From contig JAEWPB010000151.1 in the NCBI GenBank assembly GCA_023399465.1, positions 15,210 through 79,209 of the forward strand: DNA of 64,000 bases, read 5' to 3'. The DNA comes from Pseudomonadota bacterium (GTDB taxonomy: Bacteria; Pseudomonadota; Alphaproteobacteria; Rhizobiales; Rhizobiaceae). The notes beneath the pieces are model-generated. The model saw nothing but the letters and a program-made list of their open reading frames with translations, ran no database searches and was not told where the DNA came from. Made by a program: the position numbers and the translations under genes. The stretch's first letter is position 1. Every line of letters starts with the position of its first letter. Positions 33,590-42,450 of this stretch are shown here, in pieces.

Positions 33590-33781
33590 ATGCCGCAACT
33601 GATTATTCTCATTATTCTTGTCGTCGGTGCCTGGCTGCTCTACCGGCGTTTCGTTCAGGACGCGCAGAAGCTCGCCGCCAAATCACGGCAGGCGCAAAAG
33701 GAGCGTGAAACCGGTGCGATCGGAACCCTGGTCAAGGATCCTGTCACCGGCGAGTACAGGGTGCGCCGCGAAGACGAGTGA
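33590..33781 (+). CDS. Small membrane-anchored protein
   Basis: This 63-residue protein has an N-terminal membrane helix (QLIILIILVVGAWLLYRRF), then a charged cytosolic tail (DAQKLAAKSRQAQKERETGA) and an end rich in charged residues. I do not recognise a characterised family; similar short proteins follow the S49 peptidase gene in rhizobia as far as I recall. GGGAGG lies ten bases upstream of the ATG. A role with the neighbouring peptidase is only a guess from position. Confidence 0.7.
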   Translation: MPQLIILIILVVGAWLLYRRFVQDAQKLAAKSRQAQKERETGAIGTLVKDPVTGEYRVRREDE

Positions 33782-33956
33782 CGGCGGTGCAGTACCCGGG
33801 CCGGCCGTGACCGGCCGTGACCCGCGACAGCCCCGCATGGCGATGGGCATCACCGAACCGGATGCTGCCGGTGGCGCCATGACGCAAATGTCTTGACCCT
33901 TCCGGTTTCCCGTGGCACCAGTCCGGCAAATTCCCGCGATGAATTTGGACCATCCC

Positions 33957-34913
33957 ATGACCAGCACGATCCAGCCCGACCACATGAACCCGAAGCGCTC
34001 GTTTCAGGCCCTGATCCTGACGCTGCACAACTACTGGGCGGACAAGGGTTGTGCGGTGCTGCAGCCCTACGACATGGAAGTCGGCGCCGGCACCTTCCAC
34101 CCGGCAACGACGTTGCGCGCGCTGGGCCCGAAGCCGTGGAAGGCCGCCTATGTCCAGCCGTCGCGTCGTCCGTCGGATGGCCGCTATGGTGAAAACCCGA
34201 ACCGCCTGCAGCACTACTACCAGTACCAGGTGTTGCTGAAGCCGAACCCGTCGAACCTCCAGGAACTCTATCTCGGTTCGCTCGAGGCGATCGGCCTCGA
34301 TCCGCTGCTGCACGATATCCGTTTCGTCGAGGACGACTGGGAAAGCCCGACGCTCGGCGCCTGGGGCCTCGGCTGGGAATGCTGGTGCGACGGCATGGAA
34401 GTGTCGCAGTTCACCTATTTCCAGCAGGTCTGCGGCATCGAATGCGCACCGGTTTCCGGCGAACTGACCTATGGCCTTGAGCGTCTCGCGATGTACGTGC
34501 AGGGCGTCGATAACGTCTACGACCTGAACTTCAATGGCCGCGAAGGCGACGAGAAGATCACCTACGGCGACGTTTTCCTGCAGGCAGAGCAGGAATATTC
34601 GCGCCACAACTTCGAATTCGCCAATACCGAGATGCTGCACCGCCACTTCATCGATGCGGAAAAGGAGTGCCTGGCACTTCTCGCCGCCGGTGCGCCCGGC
34701 GATAGCAACACGCTGCACAAGTGCGTGTTCCCGGCCTACGACCAGTGCATCAAGGCGTCCCACGTCTTCAACCTGCTGGATGCCCGCGGCGTCATCTCGG
34801 TCACCGAGCGCCAGAGCTACATCCTCAGGGTGCGCACGCTCGCTAAGGCCTGCGGTGAAGCCTTCCTGCTGACCGATGCCGGCGGTGCGAACTGGAACAA
34901 CGAAGCCGCTTGA
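33957..34913 (+). CDS. glyQ: Glycyl-tRNA synthetase alpha subunit
   Basis: This 318-residue protein is the bacterial alpha2beta2-type GlyRS alpha chain: HNYWADKGCAVLQPYDMEVG, GAGTFHPATTLRALGPKPWK, QPSRRPSDGRYGENPNRLQH and VSGELTYGLERLAMYVQGVD. It forms the catalytic aminoacylation core. Four in-frame ATGs occur near the start; 33957 is chosen because GGA lies seven bases upstream and the length suits the family, but 33984 and 33939 are possible. GlyS follows only 3.4 kb downstream, after three unrelated genes and a terminator. Confidence 0.95.
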   Translation: MTSTIQPDHMNPKRSFQALILTLHNYWADKGCAVLQPYDMEVGAGTFHPATTLRALGPKPWKAAYVQPSRRPSDGRYGENPNRLQHYYQYQVLLKPNPSNLQELYLGSLEAIGLDPLLHDIRFVEDDWESPTLGAWGLGWECWCDGMEVSQFTYFQQVCGIECAPVSGELTYGLERLAMYVQGVDNVYDLNFNGREGDEKITYGDVFLQAEQEYSRHNFEFANTEMLHRHFIDAEKECLALLAAGAPGDSNTLHKCVFPAYDQCIKASHVFNLLDARGVISVTERQSYILRVRTLAKACGEAFLLTDAGGANWNNEAA

Positions 34914-34937
34914 TCTCGGGCACTATCCTTTCGCAAG

Positions 34938-34961
34938 CGGCGGCCTCGGGGCCGCCGTTTT
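34938..34961 (+). terminator. Intrinsic terminator after glyQ
   Basis: CGGCGGCC (34938-34945), loop TCGG, GGCCGCCG (34950-34957), then TTTT. It lies 24 bases after the glyQ stop and indicates that glyS has its own promoter. Confidence 0.85.
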
Positions 34962-35041
34962 GCGTTGGGGTCAGGTCGTGATGTCGCCGCGCTTCTGTGT
35001 CATTCTTCCCCACCTTGGGTTCAGAACGGGAGGTTGCAGCA

Positions 35042-35422
35042 ATGGTACATGGCACATTCTGCTGGAATGAGCTGAACACGCGCAATGCCGAGGCGGCGAT
35101 GAAGTTCTATGGCGATACCATCGGCTGGACGTTCGACGCCATGGAGATGGACAATGGCGGGCCCTACTACGTCTGCATGCAGGGCAGTACGCCGGTCGGC
35201 GGCATCTTCACCATGGTCGGATCAGAGTTCGCCGGCGTGCCCGAGCACTGGTTCGCCTATCTTGCCGTCGACGACGTCGACAAGCGCATCAACAAGGCCA
35301 AGGCCAACGGTGCGACCATCGTTCGCGTGCCCTTCGACATTCCGACGGTCGGCCGCATCGCCATCGTGCAGGACCCCGAAGGGGCGGTCATGGGCTGGAT
35401 GACGCCGGCCCCGCAGGCCTGA
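35042..35422 (+). CDS. VOC (glyoxalase/bleomycin-resistance) family protein
   Basis: This 126-residue protein has two beta-alpha-beta-beta-beta modules: HGTFCWNELNTRNAEAAMKF with FYGDTIGWTFDAMEM, and HWFAYLAVDDVDKRINKAKA with IAIVQDPEGAVMGWM. It resembles the short VOC proteins annotated as glyoxalase-like or CatE-like; the substrate cannot be read from sequence. GGGAGG lies eight bases before the ATG at 35042. Confidence 0.88.
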   Translation: MVHGTFCWNELNTRNAEAAMKFYGDTIGWTFDAMEMDNGGPYYVCMQGSTPVGGIFTMVGSEFAGVPEHWFAYLAVDDVDKRINKAKANGATIVRVPFDIPTVGRIAIVQDPEGAVMGWMTPAPQA

Positions 35423-35566
35423 CGGTCGACGGGGCGAGCAGTGCTGGAGGAAAACCGGTTTGCGGGGAGGGCGCCGGCTCTCCCCGGAGCGCGGAATATG
35501 CATGACATTTTTCGGTGAAGTGCTTAATGTCCACGCGAAATTCGGCACGTGACTGGAGTAGCCTGG

Positions 35567-36115
35567 ATGTATTTTCTGATAATTATTGCACTGATTATTT
35601 TATACGTTGTCTACATCTACAACAGCCTCGTGAAGGCGCGGCAGATGGCCGAAGAGGCATGGTCGGGCATCGACGTGCAGCTGAAGCGGCGTGCCGACCT
35701 GATCCCGAACCTGATCGAAACCGTCAAGGGCTACGCCACCCACGAAAAGGATACGCTCGAAAAGGTCGTCGAGCTGCGCAATCGCGCCCAGGCGGTTCCG
35801 GCCAGTGATGTTGCCGGCCGCGCTCAGGCGGAAGGCCTGCTATCGCAGGCGCTCGGGCGGGTGATTGCGCTGGCCGAAGCCTATCCCGACCTGAAGGCCA
35901 ACCAGAACTTCGCCGAACTGCAGCGCAGCCTCGAAACGGTCGAGGGCGAAATCCAGATGTCTCGCCGCTACTACAACGGTGCCGCCCGCGATCTGAACGT
36001 CCAGGTCGAGAGCTTCCCCTCGAACCTCGTCGCTGGCAAGTTCGGCTTCACCAAGCGGGAATACTTCGAGATTGCCGATGAAGCGGATCGCGCCGTACCC
36101 GCCGTGAAGTTCTGA
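35567..36115 (+). CDS. lemA: LemA-family membrane protein
   Basis: This 182-residue protein has an N-terminal membrane helix (YFLIIIALIILYVVYIYNSL) and a helical domain with the LemA signature WSGIDVQLKRRADLIPNLIE, VKGYATHEK and the C-terminal SFPSNLVAGKFGFTKREYFE. The family function is unclear. GGAG lies eight bases before the ATG at 35567; an upstream GTG at 35549 is less likely. It sits 17 bases before a DUF2207 gene, a common pairing that suggests a joint envelope function. Confidence 0.92.
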   Translation: MYFLIIIALIILYVVYIYNSLVKARQMAEEAWSGIDVQLKRRADLIPNLIETVKGYATHEKDTLEKVVELRNRAQAVPASDVAGRAQAEGLLSQALGRVIALAEAYPDLKANQNFAELQRSLETVEGEIQMSRRYYNGAARDLNVQVESFPSNLVAGKFGFTKREYFEIADEADRAVPAVKF

Positions 36116-36132
36116 TCGTCGCGGGGTTCGTC

Positions 36133-38076
36133 ATGCTGATGCGTCTTCTGTCCGCGGTGCTGCTTTCGGTGGTGGTGCTGTTGCCCGTCCACGTCGCCAG
36201 CGCCGCGGAATACATCTCCTCCTTCGACTCCGTTGTCGACCTCAACCGCGACGGCTCGATGGAGGTGACCGAAACCATCGTCGCCAACAGCGAGGGACGG
36301 GATATCCGCCGTGGTATCTTCCGCGATTTCCCGTTGACCTTTCTCGATGCGGCGGGGCGTCGCGCTTCGGTCGATTTCGAGGTGATTTCCGTCGAGCGCG
36401 ACGGTGCGCCGGAACCGTGGCATACCGAGTCGATCTCCGGTGGCATCCGCGTCTATATCGGTTCGCAGGATGTCCTGCTGGAGCCCGGAGAGCACAGCTT
36501 CCAGATCACGTATAAAACCAACCGTCAGGTCCGCTATTTCGACGACCACGACGAGCTCTACTGGAATGTCACGGGCAATGGCTGGGCGTTCCCGATCGAG
36601 CGGGCGACGGCAACCGTCATCCTGCCGGAGGGCGCCGAAGCCGTCGATACCACCTTCTATACGGGTGCCTATGGCGCCACCGACCGGAATGCGCGGGTGA
36701 TGGAGGAGGACGGCGAAGTGTTCTTCTCGACGACCCGGCCGCTGGATGTGGGCGAGGGCCTGACTGTCGCGATCAAGCTTGCGAAGGGCGAGATCGACGC
36801 CCCGAGCGCCTCGCAGCAAAGCCTGTGGGCGCTGCGGGACAATCTCAACAACATCATCGGTCTCGGCGGGCTCGTCCTGGTCTTCGCCTACTACGCGCGC
36901 TCATGGTCGAAGGTCGGCCGGGATCCGCCGCGCGGCATCATGGTGCCGCGCTGGGATCCGCCGGACGGCATTACGCCGGCGCTGGTCAACTACATCGACA
37001 ACCGCGGCTTTTCCGGCCAGGGCTGGACGGCTCTCGCGGCTTGCGCGATCAACCTCGCCGTTCGCGGCTATGTCGTTCTCGACGACCTCAAGAACGCGAT
37101 CGTCATCCGCCGTACGGCAAAGCCTGCGGAGGCCAGGATGGGGGCGGGCGAAGCCGCCCTGCTCAAGGCGCTGGGCGGCACCGACGGAACGCTGACGATC
37201 GACAAGGAGCATGGCGAAGAGGTCGCCACGGTCGGCAGGCGCTTCCGTTCCGCAATGGAATCGGAGCACCGCGACCGCTACTACCGCGCCAACAAGCCCT
37301 ATATCATCGGTGGCGTCGCGCTCAGCCTGGCTGTGGTCGTGGCGTTGTTCATGTTCGGAACGTTCAGCGAAGAAGCGATCATCCTGCTTGTCGCCGCTGC
37401 GGCGGTCACGGTCTTCATCGGCGCCTTTGCCGTCGCTTTCGGCAAGAACCTGCGCCGCGGCACGTCGCTGCCCATGAAGATCCTGTCGGTCATCGCCATC
37501 GGCATTGCCGGTTTCATCGGTTTTTCGCTTGTCTCCGGAATGCTTCTCCTCGTGTTGGAGGTGATCGGTGCCAATGAGGTTCTGGCGTTCGTATCGGTCA
37601 TCGGCATCGTGCTGCTCAATGCGCTGTACTACTTCCTCATGGGGGCGCCGACGCCGCTCGGCGCGAGGATGATGGATGGCATCGACGGGCTGCGACAATA
37701 CATGACGCTCGCCGAAAAGGACCGCATGAACATGGCGGGCGCGCCGCAGATGTCACCGCAGCACTATGAGAAGCTGCTGCCCTACGCGGTCGCCCTCGGG
37801 GTGGAAAAGCCCTGGACGAAGACGTTCGAGACCTGGCTTGCGGCGGCTGCGGCCGGGGCCGCCGGAGCGGCTGCGGCAAGCTACGCCCCCGCCTGGTATG
37901 GCGGCGACTTCGGCGGCGGACGAATTGCCGAGCGCATCGGCGGGTTCTCGTCGTCGATGGCATCGAGCATGGCGTCGAGCATTCCCGCGCCGCCGTCGAG
38001 TTCGTCCTCCGGTTTCAGCGGGGGAGGCGGCTTCTCCGGCGGTGGCGGTGGTGGCGGCGGCGGCGGCGGCTGGTGA
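36133..38076 (+). CDS. DUF2207 membrane protein with a glycine-rich C terminus
   Basis: This 647-residue protein has a signal peptide (LLSAVLLSVVVLLPVHVASA), a DUF2207 domain (about 25-220, with VTETIVANSEGRDIRRGIFR), a membrane helix near 240, further helices at about 395-470 and 475-510, and an extreme C terminus made mostly of Gly and Ser ending in GGGGGW. Such tails also occur in LemA-associated TPM proteins. It follows lemA by 17 bases, so the two are likely cotranscribed. The function is unknown. The start is ATG 36133, with another ATG two codons later. Confidence 0.88.
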   Translation: MLMRLLSAVLLSVVVLLPVHVASAAEYISSFDSVVDLNRDGSMEVTETIVANSEGRDIRRGIFRDFPLTFLDAAGRRASVDFEVISVERDGAPEPWHTESISGGIRVYIGSQDVLLEPGEHSFQITYKTNRQVRYFDDHDELYWNVTGNGWAFPIERATATVILPEGAEAVDTTFYTGAYGATDRNARVMEEDGEVFFSTTRPLDVGEGLTVAIKLAKGEIDAPSASQQSLWALRDNLNNIIGLGGLVLVFAYYARSWSKVGRDPPRGIMVPRWDPPDGITPALVNYIDNRGFSGQGWTALAACAINLAVRGYVVLDDLKNAIVIRRTAKPAEARMGAGEAALLKALGGTDGTLTIDKEHGEEVATVGRRFRSAMESEHRDRYYRANKPYIIGGVALSLAVVVALFMFGTFSEEAIILLVAAAAVTVFIGAFAVAFGKNLRRGTSLPMKILSVIAIGIAGFIGFSLVSGMLLLVLEVIGANEVLAFVSVIGIVLLNALYYFLMGAPTPLGARMMDGIDGLRQYMTLAEKDRMNMAGAPQMSPQHYEKLLPYAVALGVEKPWTKTFETWLAAAAAGAAGAAAASYAPAWYGGDFGGGRIAERIGGFSSSMASSMASSIPAPPSSSSSGFSGGGGFSGGGGGGGGGGGW

Positions 38077-38297
38077 GCACGCGCCGCGCCCAAGGCAGCG
38101 CCAAAGTCATGCGCTGCCTCGAGCGGTACATTCCATGTGTCCCGGAACGCCGCCGGGGAACAGGAAGCGTCGCCGACGCGATATTTGCCATTGTGCAGCA
38201 ACGGCAAATTTTGCTAGCAGAAGCCAACCATTTTCACCACACGCCGGCACCCGCGTGCCGACCCTCTCTTCGCTAGGGGAGGGTGAGGAAGAGAACT

Positions 38298-40412
38298 ATG
38301 CCCGATCTCCTGCTTGAACTTCGCTCCGAGGAAATTCCGGCCCGCATGCAGCGCAAGGCTGCGGGCGACTTGAAGAAGCTCGTCACCGATGCGCTGGTGG
38401 AGGCAGGGCTGACCTATGAGGGCGCGCGCGAATACTGGACGCCGCGCCGCCTGACGCTCGACATCCGCGGTCTGACGGCCCGCTCCGCCGACGTCCGCGA
38501 GGAGCGCAAGGGCCCGCGCACCGACGCCAACGAAAAGGCGATCGAAGGCTTTCTGCGCGCCGCCGGCCTGTCCTCGATTTCCGAGGCGCAGGTCCAGAGC
38601 GATCCGAAGAAGGGCGAGTTCTATGTCGCGGTGATTTCCAAGCCGGGCCGCGAGGCGCCCGAGATCATCGCCGACATCATGCCTGCGATCATTCGCGACT
38701 TCCCGTGGCCGAAGCCGATGCGCTGGGGTGCCGCCTCCGCCAAGCCGGGTTCGCTGCGCTGGGTTCGCCCGCTGCAGTCGATCGTTTGCACCTTCGGCAC
38801 CGAGCATGAGGAAACCGTCGTCATTCCGTTCGAGATCGACGGCATCGTTGCGTCGAACATCACCTACGGCCACCGCTTCCATGCGCCGGGCGCGATCACC
38901 GTCAAGCGCTTTGCCGATTACGCCGAGAGCCTGGAGAAGGCCAAGGTGGTGCTCGACGCCGAGCGCCGCAAGCAGATCATCGCCCATGACGCCGCCAACC
39001 TCGCCTTTGCCTCGGGCCTCGAGCTGGTCGAGGACGAGGGCCTGCTGGAAGAGGTTTCCGGTCTCGTCGAATGGCCGCAGGTGCTGATGGGGACCTTCGA
39101 GGAAGCCTATCTCTCGATCCCCTCGGAAATCATCCGTCTGACGATCAAGACGAACCAGAAGTGCTTCGTCACCCGCGTGCAGGGCAGCGACACCCTGTCC
39201 AACAAGTTCATCCTCGTCTCCAACATCGAGGCGACCGATGGCGGCAAGGAAATCATCCACGGCAACGGCAAGGTCGTGCGCGCCCGCCTGTCCGACGCGC
39301 TGCATTTCTGGAAGCGCGACCAGGGCGACCTGCCCGACCTCGGCGAGCTGACCGCGTCGGCGGAAAAATTCGGCCTCGACCTGAAGAAGCCGCTCGACCA
39401 GCGCATGGCCAAGCTCGACGTCCTCAACGTGACCTTCCACGCCAAGCTCGGCACGCAAGGCGAGAGGGTGTCCCGCATCCGTGCGATCGCGAAGCAGCTG
39501 GCGCCGGTGGTCGGCGCGGACGAGAAACTCGTCGATCGTGCCGTCGTGCTTTCCAAGGCTGATCTGCGCACCGAGGCCGTCGGCGAGTTCCCGGAACTCC
39601 AGGGCGTCATGGGCCGCAAGTATGCCGCGCTGCAGGGCGAGGACGCGTCGGTCGCGATCGCCATCGAGGATCACTACAAGCCGCAGGGCCCGTCCGACCG
39701 CGTGCCCGACGACAAGGTCGCAATCACCGTCGCGCTCGCCGACAAGCTCGATACGCTGGTCGGCTTCTGGTCGATCGATGAAAAGCCGACCGGTTCGAAG
39801 GATCCCTATGCACTGCGTCGCGCGGCGCTGGGCGTGATCCGCATCCTGCTCGAGCGCAAGATCCGCCTTCCGCTCCTCAGCGTGTCGAAGGACAGCGACC
39901 TGCTCTCCTTCTTCCACGACCGCCTGAAGGTCTATCTGCGCGATCAGGGCGCCCGCTACGATCTGATCGACGCGGTTCTGACGCCTGAGGCCGACGACCT
40001 GCTGATGGTTGCCCGCCGGGTCGAGGCGCTGACCGCCTTCATCACCTCGGAAGACGGCAAGAACCTGCTGATCGGCACCAAGCGCGCTACCCAGATCGTT
40101 GCTGCGGAAGAAAAGAAGGGTACGGAGATCGCCGCAAGCGTTTCCGCCGACCTGCTGACGCTCGACGCCGAGAAACAGCTCTATGCCGCGATCGAGGAAG
40201 CCACTGCCGACGCCGCCAAGGCGGTAGCGGGCGAGGACTTCCGCTCGGCCATGGCCGCACTGTCGAAGCTGCGTGCACCCGTCGACCGTTTCTTCGAGGA
40301 TGTGCTCGTCAATGACGAGAACGCGGTCATCCGCGCCAACCGTCTGGCGCTGCTGACGACGATCCGCGAAGCGACGGGCACGGTTGCCGATTTCTCGAAG
40401 ATTTCGGGGTAG
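38298..40412 (+). CDS. glyS: Glycyl-tRNA synthetase beta subunit
   Basis: This 704-residue protein is the GlyRS beta chain: PDLLLELRSEEIPARMQRKA at the N terminus, WTPRRLTLDIRGL, an HD-like region, and an anticodon-binding C domain. It pairs with GlyQ. GAGGAAGAG precedes the ATG at 38298. Upstream, 38077-38297 holds no gene but has a hairpin (ACCCTCTC with GGGGAGGGT) just before the ribosome binding site. Confidence 0.96.
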   Translation: MPDLLLELRSEEIPARMQRKAAGDLKKLVTDALVEAGLTYEGAREYWTPRRLTLDIRGLTARSADVREERKGPRTDANEKAIEGFLRAAGLSSISEAQVQSDPKKGEFYVAVISKPGREAPEIIADIMPAIIRDFPWPKPMRWGAASAKPGSLRWVRPLQSIVCTFGTEHEETVVIPFEIDGIVASNITYGHRFHAPGAITVKRFADYAESLEKAKVVLDAERRKQIIAHDAANLAFASGLELVEDEGLLEEVSGLVEWPQVLMGTFEEAYLSIPSEIIRLTIKTNQKCFVTRVQGSDTLSNKFILVSNIEATDGGKEIIHGNGKVVRARLSDALHFWKRDQGDLPDLGELTASAEKFGLDLKKPLDQRMAKLDVLNVTFHAKLGTQGERVSRIRAIAKQLAPVVGADEKLVDRAVVLSKADLRTEAVGEFPELQGVMGRKYAALQGEDASVAIAIEDHYKPQGPSDRVPDDKVAITVALADKLDTLVGFWSIDEKPTGSKDPYALRRAALGVIRILLERKIRLPLLSVSKDSDLLSFFHDRLKVYLRDQGARYDLIDAVLTPEADDLLMVARRVEALTAFITSEDGKNLLIGTKRATQIVAAEEKKGTEIAASVSADLLTLDAEKQLYAAIEEATADAAKAVAGEDFRSAMAALSKLRAPVDRFFEDVLVNDENAVIRANRLALLTTIREATGTVADFSKISG

Positions 40413-40488
40413 CAGGGCAGTCGGCGCAACCCTCGAGGGTCCTGTAACTTGAAGACGAAGAGTTCAAAAAGTTAGGAGCGAGGGGCCA

Positions 40489-41241
40489 ATGGACGCTGAC
40501 TGGACTTTTTATCAACGGCAGGTCGATAACTGGCCAGCTTCGATGGCAGTCAATCGTGAATATCAGGTCGGCGGGGCCGTTGCAGCCCTGCCATCCTTCG
40601 CCATACTCACTTTGAAGATCAAGCACCCGCGTGACAATGGATTCCCGACGGCGGAAGAATTCCCAGACATCAACGCCATCGATGACCGGTTATCCGAAGT
40701 TTTGTATGCCGAAGCAAACAGTCGCTATGTCGGGCGAAAGACTTCTGCCGGTATCGTGGAGTTCTACTATTACACAGCGGATGCTGCAGTTCTCCAAGAA
40801 AAGGTTGCTGGGGTAATGGCGTCCTTTCCGACGTATCATCTCGATGTCAGTACTATCAGTGATTTGACGTGGACTGGCTACTTCAAGACGTTGTTGCCGA
40901 AGACCGACGCCGAGAAGCAGCAGGTTTCGGACAATGATGTCATCTCCAACCTTGTAGCCCATGGCGACGATATCTATGCATCGCGCCTTGTAGATCACCT
41001 AACCTATTTTCCTTCGCGGCAAGCGCGTGATGCGTTTAAAGCCGACCTGCAGGGGAACGGTTTTAGCGCCTTCGACGAACCATTTGCATCCAATGATGAA
41101 GGTAAGTGGGTGTTTCAGTTCTCGCGTTCTGAAGCGCCAGCCTATATCAGTGAAACTACGCTCGGGCTCTATCGTCTCGCCAGTCAATACGGCGGAGAAT
41201 ATGATGGCTGGGGCTGTGTCGTGGTCTTGAAGGGGAACTGA
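40489..41241 (+). CDS. DUF695 / RraB-like two-domain protein, lower-GC gene
   Basis: This 250-residue protein has an N-terminal DUF695-like domain (about 1-125: WTFYQRQVDNWPASMAVNRE, VEFYYYTADAAVLQEKV) and a C-terminal RraB-like domain (about 145-250: VISNLVAHGDDIYASRLVDH, FPSRQARDAFKADLQGNGF, GEYDGWGCVVV). RraB proteins inhibit RNase E, but this pairing is usually uncharacterised. AGGAG and GAGGGG precede the ATG at 40489. Two lines I counted by hand (40501-40560 and 40801-40860) each have 29 G+C in 60, against 37 in 60 for a sampled line in glyS (40021-40080), so the gene may be acquired. Confidence 0.82.
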   Translation: MDADWTFYQRQVDNWPASMAVNREYQVGGAVAALPSFAILTLKIKHPRDNGFPTAEEFPDINAIDDRLSEVLYAEANSRYVGRKTSAGIVEFYYYTADAAVLQEKVAGVMASFPTYHLDVSTISDLTWTGYFKTLLPKTDAEKQQVSDNDVISNLVAHGDDIYASRLVDHLTYFPSRQARDAFKADLQGNGFSAFDEPFASNDEGKWVFQFSRSEAPAYISETTLGLYRLASQYGGEYDGWGCVVVLKGN

Positions 41242-41242
41242 G

Positions 41243-41743
41243 ATCTCGGCCAAAATCCTCGTCAGCGCCTGCCTGATGGGCCATCCCGTGCGGTATGACG
41301 GGGCGGCCAAGCCGCTCGTCCATCCCGCCTTTCAACGCTGGCGGGACGAGGGGCGTCTCGTCACCCTCTGCCCGGAGATGTCCGCCGGACTGCCGGTGCC
41401 GCGGCCGCCGGCCGAGATCGAGAACGGCTTGACCGGCGCCGACGTGCTTGCCGGCAGGGCGCGCGTCATGGAGGTGAGCGGCGCAGACGTGACCGCAGCC
41501 TTCATCGAGGGCGCGCAAAACGCCCTGAAGCTTGCCCGTCAGACGGGCTGTGCCCATGCGTTGCTGATCGACGGCAGTCCGTCCTGCGGCTCGGGCTTCA
41601 TCTATGACGGTACGTTTTCAGGACGAAAGCTCGCGGGCAATGGCGTCGTGGCGGCATTGCTTCGCTCGTCCGGAATTGCCGTCTATTCCCATGACCGTAT
41701 CGATGAACTGGTCGCGACCCTCGAGGCGAACGGGCAGGGCTGA
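41243..41743 (+). CDS. DUF523 family protein with an apparent ATC start codon
   Basis: This is a DUF523 (COG1683) protein: KILVSACLMGHPVRYDGAAK, TLCPEMSAGLPVPRPPAEI, IDGSPSCGSGFIYDGTFSG. The family-conserved N terminus with its first cysteine (SACLMG) lies upstream of the first ATG (41276). Between the in-frame stop at 41228-41230 and 41276 there is no ATG, GTG or TTG. An ATC at 41243 lies six bases after AGGGGA and immediately after the stop of the upstream gene, giving a 166-residue product of normal length. Alternatives are a CTG at 41273, a base error, or re-initiation. The gene follows DUF695/RraB directly. The biochemical role is unknown. Confidence 0.7.
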   Translation: MSAKILVSACLMGHPVRYDGAAKPLVHPAFQRWRDEGRLVTLCPEMSAGLPVPRPPAEIENGLTGADVLAGRARVMEVSGADVTAAFIEGAQNALKLARQTGCAHALLIDGSPSCGSGFIYDGTFSGRKLAGNGVVAALLRSSGIAVYSHDRIDELVATLEANGQG

Positions 41744-41846
41744 GAACGTGGCGCCGGAAAACGGAAACGCGCCCCGGCCGGGACCGGAGCGCGCTTCGCG
41801 AAATACCCTTTCGGCCTGGATCGTGCGACCGGGTGGGGCAGGGGAA

Positions 41847-42323
41847 CTAGTTGAGCCGGAGCTCGAATTTCGCCGGATCGATATCGCCGGTTGCTTTGGC
41901 CGACCGGTCACCATCGGCTGGCGTTGCCGCGGGCTTTGCGCCGGGCAGGGCCGAAGTCGTGGCGCTGGCATCGATGGCGTCGGTACCGGCCGGTGCGGCG
42001 TCTGGCGCCGCCGCGAGGGCGAAATCGGCAGGCAGCTTGCTCATGAAGACGACCGGCGAGCCGCCGAACCAGGCCTCGGTCCGCGCCAGCTTCTTTTCGC
42101 CGTTGACGTCGCGGATCTCGGTCCGCTGCGTTCCCGGTGCAAGTTCAGGGGTGACGTAGCTGCGCTTGCGCTCCGGTGCCTTGATGTCAGGGCATCCCTT
42201 GCAGTGCACGATCGCCACGCTCTCGCTTTCCGGGCGGGGCGTCGTCGTCAGGTATTCGATCGATGAGCCGAGCGCCGGCGATCCGGCGAGCACGATTGCC
42301 GCTGTCAGGATGTGAAGGCGCAT
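41847..42323 (-). CDS. Exported protein of unknown function with a CxxC motif
   Basis: This 158-residue protein has a signal peptide (MRLHILTAAIVLAGSPALGS), a short conserved part with VAIVHCKGCPDIKAPERKRS (a CxxC) and LARTEAWFGGSPVVFMSKLP, then an Ala/Pro-rich low-complexity tail ending in KFELRLN. I do not recognise a named family. The start is taken as ATG 42323, with GGGAG ten bases upstream; GTG 42329 and TTG 42326 are alternatives. It lies downstream of the purD terminator on the same strand. Confidence 0.7.
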   Translation of the reverse strand: MRLHILTAAIVLAGSPALGSSIEYLTTTPRPESESVAIVHCKGCPDIKAPERKRSYVTPELAPGTQRTEIRDVNGEKKLARTEAWFGGSPVVFMSKLPADFALAAAPDAAPAGTDAIDASATTSALPGAKPAATPADGDRSAKATGDIDPAKFELRLN

Positions 42324-42417
42324 CAACACTGATCTCCCGTCGTTGAGTACGGGTAAATTAGCGGAACTTTATTTCCATCCCGGCAAGGGAATTGGTAAAA
42401 ATTGAGGAAATACGCGT

Positions 42418-42450
42418 AAAAAAGGGCCCGTTATGGGCCCTCGCTTTTTT
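42418..42450 (-). terminator. Intrinsic terminator of purD
   Basis: Two GGGCCC blocks (42424-42429 and 42435-42440) form a 6-base-pair stem with a five-base loop. On the minus strand six T follow (42423-42418). The plus strand also has a T-run after the stem, so it can act in both directions. Confidence 0.85.

Noticed and set aside
38000..38076. Low-complexity Ser/Gly tail of the DUF2207 protein as a possible sequencing artefact
   Set aside because: Glycine-rich C termini are typical of this family and the frame closes normally with TGA.
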